From Rhodopirellula sp. (lineage in GTDB: Bacteria; Planctomycetota; Planctomycetia; Pirellulales; Pirellulaceae), in contig NZGD01000237.1 of assembly GCA_002690925.1 (NCBI GenBank), positions 62,001-126,000 on the forward strand: DNA of 64,000 bases. The letters are read 5' to 3'. This document shows positions 1-8,923 of this stretch, one piece after another. The notes beneath the pieces are model-generated. The model saw only the letters and a list, made by a program, of their open reading frames with translations. It ran no database searches and was not told the origin of the DNA. Made by a program: the position numbers and the translations under genes. How positions within the stretch are numbered: position 1 is the first letter of the stretch; every line of letters begins with the position of its first letter.

Positions 1-2
1 CC

Positions 3-242
3 GCTTTATGGATGGTGTACGTCTTTGTACCCAGCTACGTGATGGAATATGATTCCCCGGCTGAGATGAGTTATCTGTGGTTTGGAATTATCTTTGCCAT
101 CATGGTTGGTTTGGGATCACTTGCGTCGGCTGCTACTTTTGACCTCGAACCTTTGAATGGCGTGACGCTCGCCGGCTTGTATTTTATCGTGGCGGTCGTC
201 TTGGCGTTGATCAGCGGCCTCACGCTGGCCACAAATGTTTGA
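3..242 (+). CDS. C-terminal end of an integral membrane protein (partial)
   Basis: The frame is open to the left edge, so only the last 79 codons are visible and the true start lies outside the window. The fragment has two strongly hydrophobic stretches (the segments around WFGIIFAIMVGLGSLASA and AGLYFIVAVVLALISGLTLA) joined by a short polar loop, which indicates two transmembrane helices at the C-terminus. No family motif is visible, so the function is not assigned. Its stop codon TGA (240-242) overlaps a possible TTG start of the HD-domain gene, so the two may be co-transcribed. Confidence 0.6.
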   Translation, partial: ALWMVYVFVPSYVMEYDSPAEMSYLWFGIIFAIMVGLGSLASAATFDLEPLNGVTLAGLYFIVAVVLALISGLTLATNV

Positions 243-304
243 TACTGGATCTTCCTCTGCTGGCAAGGCCGGCTCTTTTCCACCTCCTGCCTCACTGCTT
301 GTCC

Positions 305-1654
305 ATGCTGCCAGAAGTTGTCGCCCTGCATCGCATCGGATCACTTGTGCGAATTCCACCAGCACAGGATGTGCCGGTTTCTGATCGGGTGCGCCGAATT
401 CTTGATCTAGCGCCAATGAGGCGATTGGCTTCCATCAGTCAGCTTGGGATGGTGTCGCTGGTTTATCCAGGGGCCACACATTCACGACTGGAACATTCGC
501 TTGGGGTCTACCACAACGCTTTACGTGTTTTAGCTCGCTTTTCGTCTGATGGAGAGTTCACCGAGCGGATCACACCCGCAATGGCGGAAGCTTTTGTGCT
601 TGCAGCTCTGATTCATGACATAGGCCACTGGCCTTATTGTCACCCCATTGAAGACATGGGTATTCGGGAGCTCGGCGAACATGAGTCTCGGATCAGACAA
701 TGCATCTACAACAGCGGTCTCGCAGAATGTATCGATCAGGATTGGCAATGTGAGCCGTCTCAGGTGTTGGCTTTGCTGGAGCCAACGTCAGAATCGCAGG
801 TAACAGATCAAGAAGCAGGCAATTTTTTACGCAGTTGCATTAGTGGTCCAGTGGACATTGACAAGCTTGACTATTTGCAACGTGACAGCTTGCATGCTGG
901 CGTACCTTACGGCAGAAACTTTGACTCTGGACGTTTAATCAGTGCACTTTGCATCAACCCGGAAACATCGCGGTTAGCCATCATGGACAAAGGTCGAACG
1001 GCGGCCGAAATGATGGTCTTCTCGCGTTATGTCATGTTTAGTGAGGTTTACTGGCATCATGCGGTCAGGTCAGCAACAGCCATGTTGCAACGATGTGTCT
1101 TTTTGCTTCAGAATCGTATTGATCTTGAATCCACACTTGGGCTTGTCGATGCAACGTGGGTTGCAATGTTGCGACGGGCCGCTGAGGGCAGTGTTGCGGA
1201 ACCACTCGCGGAGGGTTTATTCGGTTCACGCCGCCGACTCTACAAGCGAGCTGCTGAATTCAATTTGGTCGAGGGTCGTGAGGTGCATCAGTCATTGGCT
1301 AGAAAACCTTATTGGTGGTTGGTTGCATGTTCAGAAAAACTGGCAGAGAGAATTTCTGCCAAGACAGGAATTCCCATCCACCCGGCAGATTTGTTGCTGG
1401 ATGCACCGCCGGTAAAATTAGAAGTTGATATTGATGTCGATGTTCTCGGTAGGGATGGGACTATTCGCACCTTGGGTGATGTTTCGCCAGTTGCTTCGGC
1501 TTTGGCAAGGCAACAATTCGATAACCAAGTCAAGCAAGTAAGAGTATTCGTGCGTGATGATTTGCGACGGGAGTTGCAAAAATTCTTGAAGCCCAGCGAC
1601 TGGGCGAATGAGTTACTGGCTTCTACTGCACTACTAGAAGAGAATGTTGTATGA
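305..1654 (+). CDS. HD-domain phosphohydrolase (dNTPase/SAMHD1-like)
   Basis: This is a metal-dependent HD-superfamily phosphohydrolase of the type related to dGTPase and SAMHD1. The sequence shows the expected series of motifs: YPGATHSRLEHSLGVYH, then LAALIHDIGHWPYCH with the paired His-Asp, then GPVDIDKLDYLQRDSLHAG with the distal metal-binding Asp. Substrate cannot be read from sequence; dNTP triphosphohydrolase is the nearest well-known activity. The open frame extends upstream to a TTG at 239 that overlaps the previous stop. I prefer the ATG at 305 because family members usually begin a few dozen residues before the VRRI...ISQLG segment. Neither start has a clear ribosome binding site. 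The stop overlaps the nagB start by 4 bases, so the two are translationally coupled. Confidence 0.82.
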   Translation: MLPEVVALHRIGSLVRIPPAQDVPVSDRVRRILDLAPMRRLASISQLGMVSLVYPGATHSRLEHSLGVYHNALRVLARFSSDGEFTERITPAMAEAFVLAALIHDIGHWPYCHPIEDMGIRELGEHESRIRQCIYNSGLAECIDQDWQCEPSQVLALLEPTSESQVTDQEAGNFLRSCISGPVDIDKLDYLQRDSLHAGVPYGRNFDSGRLISALCINPETSRLAIMDKGRTAAEMMVFSRYVMFSEVYWHHAVRSATAMLQRCVFLLQNRIDLESTLGLVDATWVAMLRRAAEGSVAEPLAEGLFGSRRRLYKRAAEFNLVEGREVHQSLARKPYWWLVACSEKLAERISAKTGIPIHPADLLLDAPPVKLEVDIDVDVLGRDGTIRTLGDVSPVASALARQQFDNQVKQVRVFVRDDLRRELQKFLKPSDWANELLASTALLEENVV

Positions 1655-2400
1655 CCAAGACTAATCAACCGACGATTGTGGTCGCTACAGACAAGGATCA
1701 CGCAGCGCATTGCACCGCAGATTTGATCCATGAGACGATTCGGGGGAATCCCTCTGCTGTTCTCGGACTTGCGACCGGGGGTACACCGGTTGGTGTTTAC
1801 CGTTTGATGGTAGAAAGATTTCAGGCCGGTGAAATGAATTTTTCCAAAGTCACCACCTTTAATCTTGATGAATATGTTGGTTTGGGTCCCGAGCATGATC
1901 AAAGTTATCGGTACTTCATGCAGCAGCAATTGTTCGATCATGTCAATGTGGTACAGGAACAAACCCATGTCCCCGATGGGATCGCGGCCAACATTGAAAG
2001 CCATGTGGCCGATTATGAAGAACAGGTGTTGAACGCAGGCGGCATTGATTTGCAACTCTTAGGAATCGGTAATAACGGGCACATCGCTTTCAATGAACCA
2101 GGTTCACCGATTGATAGTCGGACGCGCTTGGTTGATTTGACGGAGAATACAATCGAAGCAAATTCGCGATTTTTCCAATCAGCTGCAGAGGTTCCTCGCC
2201 ATGCAATTACGATGGGAATTGGAACGATCCTTGAGGCACGGCAGATTGTATTGATGGCCACTGGTAAATCAAAAGCCAAAGTTATTCAATCCGCAATCGA
2301 GGGTCCTGCTGATTCCGCTAACCCAGCATCACTCTTGCAAGGACATGCAAGATTGACCTTTGTCCTTGATCCCGAATCTGCAAGTGAACTGAGTCTTTGA
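1651..2400 (+). CDS. nagB: Glucosamine-6-phosphate deaminase
   Basis: NagB converts glucosamine-6-phosphate to fructose-6-phosphate and ammonia in the cytoplasm, the last step of amino-sugar catabolism. The 249-residue length fits the family. Visible motifs are LGLATGGTPVGVY (sugar-phosphate loop), TFNLDEYVGLG with the enolisation Asp, and LLGIGNNGHIAFNEPGS with the active-site His and Glu. The Asn before GHIAFNE is, from memory, also found in Bacillus-type enzymes in place of the Asp of the E. coli enzyme. It starts with ATG overlapping the HD-protein stop (ATGA). The sialic-acid genes at 54.7-59.5 kb would feed this reaction, although no kinase or nagA is in the window. Confidence 0.93.
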   Translation: MTKTNQPTIVVATDKDHAAHCTADLIHETIRGNPSAVLGLATGGTPVGVYRLMVERFQAGEMNFSKVTTFNLDEYVGLGPEHDQSYRYFMQQQLFDHVNVVQEQTHVPDGIAANIESHVADYEEQVLNAGGIDLQLLGIGNNGHIAFNEPGSPIDSRTRLVDLTENTIEANSRFFQSAAEVPRHAITMGIGTILEARQIVLMATGKSKAKVIQSAIEGPADSANPASLLQGHARLTFVLDPESASELSL

Positions 2401-2408
2401 TCTCTACT

Positions 2409-2452
2409 GGTGTGACTGCCCTTCCCGTCCACAGACACACTGGCTTCACACC
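2409..2452. terminator. Weak inverted repeat between convergent genes
   Basis: GGTGTGA at 2409-2415 is complementary to TCACACC at 2446-2452 with a 30-base loop, in the gap between the convergent nagB and DUF1501 genes. The stem is short and the T-run that follows (ctttttc) is brief. It is a possible terminator only. Confidence 0.25.
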
Positions 2453-2463
2453 CACTACCTTTT

Positions 2464-3888
2464 TCACGCGATGATCGGTTCAATGACACGAGCAGGCTCA
2501 ACGCCGGTCAGTTTCATGTCCAAACCCTGAAATTTGTGCGTGAAGTTCTGATGCTTGATTCCTAGCTGGTGCAACATTGTGGCGTGCATGTCACGTACAT
2601 GCACGACATCGTCTACCGCGTGGTAGCCAAGATCATCCGTGGCGCCATAGCTTTGTCCGGGTTTGATTCCGCCCCCGGCCATCCACATGGAGAATCCCTT
2701 GATATGGTGGTCACGACCGGCGCCACCCTTCCCTTGAAACATAGGTGTTCTGCCGAACTCACCACCCCAAATGATCAGTGTATCTTTCAGCATGTCCCGC
2801 TGTTTCAGATCAGTCAGCAGGGCCCACGTCGCGCGATCGGTCAATCCACAACAAATGTCCATGTACTTCTCAAGTCCACCGTGGTGGTCCCAGCCACGAT
2901 GATAAAGTTGGATGAAACGGACCCCGCGCTCAGCCAGTCGCCTCGCAAGCAGACAGTTTGAGGCATATGACCCATCGCCTGGTTTTGCACCATACATGTC
3001 GAGAATATGCTGCGGTTCATCCGAGACATCTGCCAGTTCGGGCACTGAAGTTTGCATTCGGAAAGCCATCTCATAGTTTGCCAAGCGAGTCTCGATTTCT
3101 GGGTCACCTGTCGATTTCAGCCGATGTTGGTTGAGTTGACCAATGGCTTCAATCAGACGCTGTTGCTGTCGTCTCTGGACTCCTTCAGGTGCATCGACAT
3201 AGTTCACCGGTTGTCCACTGCCGCTGAATTCCACGCCCTGAAAGCGGCTCGGAAGAAATCCGGCTGACCATTGTCGGGATGCAATGGGCTGTGGATTACG
3301 TCCACCCACACTCGTCAGCACGACAAAGCCGGGCAAGTTTTCGCTTTCGCTGCCCAAGCCGTAGGTGACCCATGATCCCATCGACGGCCTTCCGCTGATT
3401 GCAGTGCCCGTATTCATGAAGGTATGTGCAGGATCATGGTTGATCTGCTCGGTAACCATCGACCGAATAACGCAGATATCATCCGCCATTTTTTGGTGGA
3501 AAGGTAGATAGTCACTGATCAGTTGACCCGACTGCCCATGCTTTGCGAATTTGGTCAAGTGTCCCTGACATTTCAGTTCCTTGCCCTGTAATTGGGCAAT
3601 CGGCTGTCCCTCGGTATAGGACGCTGGCATGGGTTTTCCGTTGAGTCGGTCCAATTCTGGTTTGTAATCAAATGTTTCGAGGTGAGATGGACCACCCGCC
3701 ATGCACAGAAAAATGACGCGTTTGGCTTTTGCAATATGATGTGGCACGTCAGCTCGAGCACCCGCATTGACCTTGTTGGCAGCTTTTGCGTCGGTTGCCA
3801 GCAGGGATGACAAAGCGGCGCTGCCAACAGCGACTCCATTGTGGGACAGGAATGTGCGCCGATTGAGTGGATTTGAATGCTGTTTCAT
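2464..3888 (-). CDS. DUF1501 domain protein (Tat-exported, sulfatase-like fold)
   Basis: This 474-residue protein belongs to the DUF1501 family, which is strongly expanded in planctomycetes and distantly resembles alkaline phosphatase/sulfatase enzymes. It has a Tat signal at the N-terminus: NRRTFLS, a hydrophobic segment and an ATDAKA-like cleavage region. Family landmarks include the GGPSHLETFD segment, the RSMVTEQINHDPAHTFMNTG region and the late WGGEFGRTPM and GRDHH segments. It lies 57 bases downstream of a DUF1549/DUF1553 gene on the same strand. That order is a standard planctomycete pair whose biochemical role is not established. Starts at ATG. Confidence 0.9.
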   Translation of the reverse strand: MKQHSNPLNRRTFLSHNGVAVGSAALSSLLATDAKAANKVNAGARADVPHHIAKAKRVIFLCMAGGPSHLETFDYKPELDRLNGKPMPASYTEGQPIAQLQGKELKCQGHLTKFAKHGQSGQLISDYLPFHQKMADDICVIRSMVTEQINHDPAHTFMNTGTAISGRPSMGSWVTYGLGSESENLPGFVVLTSVGGRNPQPIASRQWSAGFLPSRFQGVEFSGSGQPVNYVDAPEGVQRRQQQRLIEAIGQLNQHRLKSTGDPEIETRLANYEMAFRMQTSVPELADVSDEPQHILDMYGAKPGDGSYASNCLLARRLAERGVRFIQLYHRGWDHHGGLEKYMDICCGLTDRATWALLTDLKQRDMLKDTLIIWGGEFGRTPMFQGKGGAGRDHHIKGFSMWMAGGGIKPGQSYGATDDLGYHAVDDVVHVRDMHATMLHQLGIKHQNFTHKFQGLDMKLTGVEPARVIEPIIA

Positions 3889-3945
3889 GGGGATGGCTTT
3901 GCGGCGGCTATGGATTACGAACGCGGTGGTGCTGGTGCTTCAGGG

Positions 3946-6309
3946 CTAGTAACGGGTAACCGCTTCCTGCAGATTCAAGAGAGCACGGGTGAGAGTGGTC
4001 CAGGCGGCAAGTTGTTGTGGGTTGACCGATTCAATATCAATATTCCGATCGATCGTATCCAGCAGCTTTGCAGCATCTTCAGGGTTGGAACGGTAATGTT
4101 TGACTTCGGATTCCAGCAAGTTGCTGAGCGCTTGCAGTTCGAAAGAATCAGGTTCTCGAGACACTGTCAATTCAAATGCTCTTGCAATCTTAGCTCCCGA
4201 ATCTTCTTCTTGGACTTTTAGCAGAGCAGAAGCAAAGGCCACTGCGGCATCGATCATGGCTGGATCGTTCAGCATGACCAATGCTTCCAGCGGTGTGTTG
4301 GATCGTGCTCGTTGTGCCGTGCACTCTTCACGACTCGGCGCGTCCAAGGCTTTGAGCATGGGATGCAAAAATTGTCTCTGCCAATGAACGTAAACACCTC
4401 GCTGATATTGGCGTTGATCCAGATGTGGAGAGTAGACACGTTTTGGAAAGTTCAGATGACGGTAATAGCCGGCGGGCTGACTTGGTTTGATGCTGGAACC
4501 ACCAACTGTGTGCACGAGCAGATCACTAACCGATAGCACGTTGTCGCGAACCATCTCGGCTGGCAGTCGATAGCGGGCCTGGCGTCCAAACCATTGGTTG
4601 TATGGATCTTCCCGGAGCTGTGTAGCAGTTGTATCTGATGCCTGCTGGTAACTGCGAGATAAGACAAGGCGGCGCATCATGCGTTTGATACTCCAGTCAT
4701 CATGAATGAAATCAAGGGCAAGCTGATCCAGCATTTCTGGATGATTTGGCGGCTGTCCTTGACCACCAAAGTCACCAAGTGACGGAGAGATACCGCGACC
4801 GAACAGCAGATACCAAAAGCGATTTACAAAGACCCTCGCAGTTAGTCCACCGATGCCGTTTTCCACATCGACAATCCAGTTTGCAAGATCAAGACGCGTC
4901 GCACGGTTTCCATCGGTATCGAGCGTTCCAAGGAATTCCGGTATCGCCGGATCGACGATGGGTCCGCTGTCATCTAACCAGTTTCCTCTCGGTAAAATCC
5001 TTATCTCCCGTGGAGTTACAGACCGTGTCACCATTGTGAGGCGATTCGATGCCTTGAGTTGTTTCAACTCTTCCTGATATGCGACAATCTCACGATTGAT
5101 GGTGCTTGCCTGTGCCGGATCAATCCGTTCCAGTTTGCTTTTCAGTGTTTTCAACTGCGATTCAATTTGGCCCGCAAGTTCTCGTTGCCACCGACTTCCT
5201 ACCGAAATTTCGGGGGGACGTTTGGTCGGTAGAGAGTTGGTGCCGACTTTGAAGTGCTGCTGCTCATCAATGTCTGCGAAAAATGCGACCATCGAATAGA
5301 AGTCTTTGGTTGAATACGGGTCATATTTGTGGTCGTGGCATTGGGCACAACCTACCGTGGCTCCCATCCAAACGGCCGATACATTGCGGATGCGATCCGC
5401 GGCATAGATGGCAAGATATTCTTTCGGTTGCAGTCCTCCTTCATGAGTTGTTTGCAGCAGTCGGTTATATCCGGTCGCGATCTGTTCCTCGGGCGTGGGA
5501 TTTTTAACAAGATCACCTGCCAGCTGTTGACGCGTGAATTCATCTAAGGGTAAGTCGTCATTGAAACTGTCAATGACATAGTCGCGATAAGGTGAAATAT
5601 TGTGGTCTTGATCGCCGTGATAACCGACCGTGTCCGCATAGCGAACCAGGTCCAGCCAGTAGGTTGCCATGCGTTCCCCGTAAGCAGGTGAAGCGAGAAG
5701 ACGATCGACAGCTTTCGGATACGCCATGGGGCTTGTGTCACCAACAAACGCTTCGATTTGCTGTTTTGTCGGTGGAAGACCTGTGAGGTCAAATGTAACT
5801 CGGCGAATCAAGGTGTGACGCGGGCTATCCGGCGAGGGGGGCCCTAGTGTTTTTGGTAGTTTCTCCAGAATATGATCATCAAGAGGATCACGCGCCCATG
5901 CACTGTTAGTGATGGGTGCGGGTTTTGACTTCGGGGCGACATAAGACCAGTGCGGTTCATAGATCGCACCCTCGTTCACCCAGCGTTTCAACAGATCGAT
6001 CTGCTCTTGATTAAGACGTTTGCCAGATTCGGGTGGGGGCATCAATTCGTCGGCGTCGCTTGAAGTGATTCTTGCGATCAATTCACTCATGTTGGCGTTA
6101 CCAGGTTCAATGGCATCCTGTTTTGCCGACGCTTCAACGTCGAGCCGCAGATCTGCTTCGCGATGCTCAGAGTCGGGGCCATGACAAAAAAAACATGTGT
6201 CCGAGAGAATTGGCCGGATGTCGCGATTAAATGAAAGCTCGTCACCAGCATGGGCGTGCGAGCCCGTTGCAAAGGTAAAGACAAGTGTGATGATAGGAAC
6301 AAAACCGCG
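3946..6309 (-). CDS. Exported heme protein with DUF1549 and DUF1553 domains (PSCyt1/PSD1)
   Basis: This large exported planctomycete protein has the usual order: a cytochrome-like PSCyt1 domain with one CxxCH heme site (DTCFFCHGPDSEHREADLRLD region), a DUF1549 domain (start near DDHILEKLPK, with the YWLDLVRYADT segment), a central linker with predicted coiled-coil character, and a DUF1553 domain (LANWIVDVENG, RVFVNRFWYLLFGRG, HPEMLDQLALDF). The second CAQCH motif in ATVGCAQCHDHKYDP is also part of the family pattern. The open frame begins at a TTG at 6390, but the good signal peptide starts at the ATG at 6309 (MRGFVPIITLVF). An ATG at 6357 is another option. It probably works with the DUF1501 protein encoded just downstream. 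Substrate is unknown. Confidence 0.88.
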   Translation of the reverse strand, partial: RGFVPIITLVFTFATGSHAHAGDELSFNRDIRPILSDTCFFCHGPDSEHREADLRLDVEASAKQDAIEPGNANMSELIARITSSDADELMPPPESGKRLNQEQIDLLKRWVNEGAIYEPHWSYVAPKSKPAPITNSAWARDPLDDHILEKLPKTLGPPSPDSPRHTLIRRVTFDLTGLPPTKQQIEAFVGDTSPMAYPKAVDRLLASPAYGERMATYWLDLVRYADTVGYHGDQDHNISPYRDYVIDSFNDDLPLDEFTRQQLAGDLVKNPTPEEQIATGYNRLLQTTHEGGLQPKEYLAIYAADRIRNVSAVWMGATVGCAQCHDHKYDPYSTKDFYSMVAFFADIDEQQHFKVGTNSLPTKRPPEISVGSRWQRELAGQIESQLKTLKSKLERIDPAQASTINREIVAYQEELKQLKASNRLTMVTRSVTPREIRILPRGNWLDDSGPIVDPAIPEFLGTLDTDGNRATRLDLANWIVDVENGIGGLTARVFVNRFWYLLFGRGISPSLGDFGGQGQPPNHPEMLDQLALDFIHDDWSIKRMMRRLVLSRSYQQASDTTATQLREDPYNQWFGRQARYRLPAEMVRDNVLSVSDLLVHTVGGSSIKPSQPAGYYRHLNFPKRVYSPHLDQRQYQRGVYVHWQRQFLHPMLKALDAPSREECTAQRARSNTPLEALVMLNDPAMIDAAVAFASALLKVQEEDSGAKIARAFELTVSREPDSFELQALSNLLESEVKHYRSNPEDAAKLLDTIDRNIDIESVNPQQLAAWTTLTRALLNLQEAVTRY

Positions 6310-6360
6310 CATGTAACTTTTCGCTGTATAAATGGGTAATTGCAACTTAGCTGTCATTTT

Positions 6361-6412
6361 AACCGCTAATTGTGAAAGGCGGTTACACAATCAACAGACT
6401 TAGTGCTGTTGA
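6361..6412. promoter_or_regulatory. Two short inverted repeats upstream of the DUF1553 gene
   Basis: AACCGC (6361-6366) pairs with GCGGTT (6379-6384), and TCAACAG (6391-6397) pairs with CTGTTGA (6406-6412). Both lie just upstream of the preferred start of the DUF1553 gene and after the end of the GlcG-like gene. They could be operator sites, a weak terminator, or chance. There is no T-run to support a terminator. Confidence 0.25.
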
Positions 6413-6472
6413 GCGTGTGCTATGTGAGGGAACCTGCGGGATTCAGTCTAATGGCTACAAATTAGCTGGCAT

Positions 6473-6904
6473 TCAGTTTTGGATTCCGATTGCGGCATCC
6501 AAGTCAGCCGATGCTACTGCGTGATTATCTTCGACTGACGCTCTTGATACACCAATCGCTCCGATTACCGCCTCCTTATCGTTGGTGATCGGTAAGCCAC
6601 CGGGGAACGAGATCAGTCCACCATTTGAATTTTCGATGTTGTACAAGGTTCCGCCAGGTTGAGAGAGTTCACCGAGAGTACCTGTTGGCATATCACAGAA
6701 ACGGGCGGTTCCGGATTTTTCGCACGGGATATCGATGCTGCCGATCCAAGTTTCATCGATTCTGCGGAATGCTTTCAGATTCGTGCCTGCATCAACAATC
6801 GCGATGTTGATTCGCAGTCCGAGAGTGTCTGATTTAGAAATCGCCGCGGCAAGTATCTTGTCGGATAATTCTGCTGTGATATCGCTGTTGTGCGATGGGG
6901 GCAT
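6473..6904 (-). CDS. GlcG/HbpS family protein
   Basis: This 143-residue protein matches the GlcG/HbpS family (former DUF336). These are small proteins found near glycolate, diol or heme-linked genes; some bind heme, but most have no known activity. The recognisable layout is an N-terminal helix (ELSDKILAAAISKSD), the INIAIVDAGTNLKAFRRID strand-loop region, SGTARFCDMPTG, then SFPGGLPITND and VIGAIGVSRASVEDNHAVASAD near the C-terminus. There is no signal peptide, so it is probably cytoplasmic. It is divergent from the PAS-AraC regulator at 7032, with about 130 bases between them, a position that suggests the regulator controls it. Confidence 0.8.
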   Translation of the reverse strand: MPPSHNSDITAELSDKILAAAISKSDTLGLRINIAIVDAGTNLKAFRRIDETWIGSIDIPCEKSGTARFCDMPTGTLGELSQPGGTLYNIENSNGGLISFPGGLPITNDKEAVIGAIGVSRASVEDNHAVASADLDAAIGIQN

Positions 6905-7031
6905 ACTGCTCTTTCATTTGAGTGTGAGGTCCATGACTTATCTTTGGGATTCCGCGGTTCACGTTTCTATTATCCCGATTTGTATTTCTACCATCTTGTA
7001 GTTACCGCGTAAAAAATTGTACATTTGCCGC

Positions 7032-7793
7032 ATGAGCGAAGGAATTAAGAATCCGTTGGGATGGCAGGATCAGTTTTTCAAACAACTTGCGCGGCCGAGA
7101 ACGCTGTTGGATCTGTTTGATTGTATTCCTGGCGTGTACATGTACATCAAGGACTTGGAAAGTCGTTTTGTACGAGCCAATCGTGTTGTTTGTGATGTGG
7201 TGGGAGTTGCGCATCCAGATGAATTGGTCGGACATACTGACTTTGACTTCTTTCCACCTGCGATAGCGGCACAATACGTTGCCGAGGATCAACGAGTGAT
7301 CACGGTAGGAGAATCACTCGCTGACCAGGTCTGGATGGTACCTGGAAAAAATGGGGTGCCCCGTTTGTATTTGTGTAGCAAGATCCCGCTGTTCAATCGT
7401 GAAGAAAACGTGGTCGGGATTGCGGGCGTGAAGCGTCCTTATGAGTACTCAGCGGATGATTCAGCGGGCTACAGTCGTCTCGTTCGTGTGATTTCTTTCA
7501 TCATTGACAATCACGCAAGCTACATCGAAGTCAAAGATATGGCAGAGCATGTCCATTTATCAGTCAGTCAACTGCAGCGAGAGTTTTCGCAGAACTTTGG
7601 TGTCACCCCCAGTCGTTACCTGCGCGAAGTGCGGGTGGGGATGGTCAGGCATTTGCTGGAGAGCAGTGATCGGAGTTTGACACAGATTGTGATGGAATGT
7701 GGCTTTTATGATCAGAGCCATCTGACGCGGCATTTCAAAGCTGCGACAGGGCTCACACCCCTGAAGTATCGCCAGCGTTTTCGTGACCGGTAA
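7032..7793 (+). CDS. PAS-domain AraC-family transcriptional regulator
   Basis: The N-terminal half (about residues 20-120) looks like a PAS sensor domain (IPGVYMYIKDLESRFVRANR, then GHTDFDFFPPAIA). The C-terminal 100 residues form an AraC-type DNA-binding domain with two helix-turn-helix motifs, the second carrying the signature GFYDQSHLTRHFKAATGLTP. The protein is cytoplasmic and would link a small-molecule or redox signal to transcription. The open frame starts at a TTG at 7017. I chose the ATG at 7032 because the five extra residues match nothing and ATG is the better start. It is divergent from the GlcG/HbpS-like gene, its most likely target. Confidence 0.85.
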   Translation: MSEGIKNPLGWQDQFFKQLARPRTLLDLFDCIPGVYMYIKDLESRFVRANRVVCDVVGVAHPDELVGHTDFDFFPPAIAAQYVAEDQRVITVGESLADQVWMVPGKNGVPRLYLCSKIPLFNREENVVGIAGVKRPYEYSADDSAGYSRLVRVISFIIDNHASYIEVKDMAEHVHLSVSQLQREFSQNFGVTPSRYLREVRVGMVRHLLESSDRSLTQIVMECGFYDQSHLTRHFKAATGLTPLKYRQRFRDR

Positions 7794-7801
7794 CTACGAG
7801 T

Positions 7802-8407
7802 TCAAATTGCTTCACTGGGCAAGGCAGGTTTGGTGCATCGATAAACGAAGGCCGGAGGCAAATTCAGCCACACGCTTGGGCTTCGCTCTACATTTACAAA
7901 TGTACTTCTCAAGCGTCGGTTGAAGCGGGCACCGGCTGGCAGCACAACTCCCTGCCAGTATGCGAAAGTTGCGAATTGAGCCTCGGGTGCCAGCACGCCC
8001 AGCATGGCATCGATGATTTCAGTCTGAAGTGATTCGGGAAATGAAGCCCACGGCAGGCCGCAAATCACAGCATCAATTTTCTCAATTGATTCTTGGTGGC
8101 AGAGTTCGGCAATATTGGTGACGCTATCGTTGTAGACCGTGACATCGGGGCAGCGTTTTCGGGTCACTTCAGCCATTTCAGCTGATCGCTCGACCGCAAA
8201 AAAAGTAGTTTCGGGGTGAATTTTCTCGCTAATTGCTTTTGTGAATACACCCGTGCCAGGGCCAAATTCGACGACATTCCGGATCTGATTCCAGTCAAAC
8301 CAGTCAACCATCATGCGAACCAAGCGGTCACTACTGGGCGCGATTGCGCCCACTTGCCCCGGATTTCGGAGGAAGTTCTTAAGGAAGGTTGTCTTTTCGC
8401 CCATCAA
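7802..8407 (-). CDS. SAM-dependent methyltransferase (phospholipid N-methyltransferase-like)
   Basis: This 201-residue class I methyltransferase opens with FLKNFLRNPGQVGAIAPSS, a segment typical of the PmtA/LOS-type group that methylates phosphatidylethanolamine or similar lipids. The SAM site is VVEFGPGTGVFTKAI, with an acidic residue after the second strand (FAVERSAEM) and a CGLPW segment at motif IV. The substrate is an inference from the N-terminal segment; rRNA dimethylase-like enzymes share the fold. It converges on the AraC gene with an 8-base gap and is divergent from the ExbD genes. Confidence 0.75.
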   Translation of the reverse strand: MMGEKTTFLKNFLRNPGQVGAIAPSSDRLVRMMVDWFDWNQIRNVVEFGPGTGVFTKAISEKIHPETTFFAVERSAEMAEVTRKRCPDVTVYNDSVTNIAELCHQESIEKIDAVICGLPWASFPESLQTEIIDAMLGVLAPEAQFATFAYWQGVVLPAGARFNRRLRSTFVNVERSPSVWLNLPPAFVYRCTKPALPSEAI

Positions 8408-8500
8408 AACAGGTTCCAGCTGTACGGACTCGCCGCCAAATCAGAATTCACGAACCACAGGGTATCGGATTGTGGCCGGACCGTGAGGTACCATGTAGCG

Positions 8501-8923
8501 ATGCAAATACCTAATCAAGGAAATCGTCGAAGTGTCGGCGCTAACATGACACCGATGATCGATGTCGTTTTTCTGTTGATCATTTTTTTTCTGGTGTCGA
8601 GTCACCTGGCACGACAGGAGAATCGGCTGCCGCTGGAATTGCCGGTTGCCTCAACATTTGATCCCGTCGATCCGGACAAAGCACCCTTGACGATCAGTGT
8701 CGATCAGCAAGCCCGATGGTTGGTTTCCGGGGATGTGGTCGATTTGTCTAGTGTGCGGGCAATTTTGTCCGACTTGAAGGTTAGTCAGGGGGCCGATGCT
8801 GCGATTCGGATTCGTACCGATGGTGCCGTGCAATACCAACAGGTCGAGCCGCTACTCCGCGAAGCAGCTCTGGCTGGAATCACAGACGCTGCGATTGCTG
8901 TTCGCGAGGAGGCTGGATTATGA
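8501..8923 (+). CDS. exbD: ExbD/TolR family protein (first of a pair)
   Basis: ExbD/TolR proteins form the stator of proton-driven inner-membrane motors with an ExbB/TolQ partner. This 140-residue protein has the standard layout: a short cytoplasmic N-terminus, one transmembrane helix beginning MTPMIDVVFLLIIFFLV with the essential membrane Asp at residue 21, and a periplasmic domain. The open frame runs back to 8216 through the divergent methyltransferase gene; the ATG at 8501 is chosen because the conserved helix then falls at the usual distance. Its stop overlaps the next exbD start by 4 bases. No ExbB/MotA/TolQ gene is seen in the window. Confidence 0.88.
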   Translation: MQIPNQGNRRSVGANMTPMIDVVFLLIIFFLVSSHLARQENRLPLELPVASTFDPVDPDKAPLTISVDQQARWLVSGDVVDLSSVRAILSDLKVSQGADAAIRIRTDGAVQYQQVEPLLREAALAGITDAAIAVREEAGL

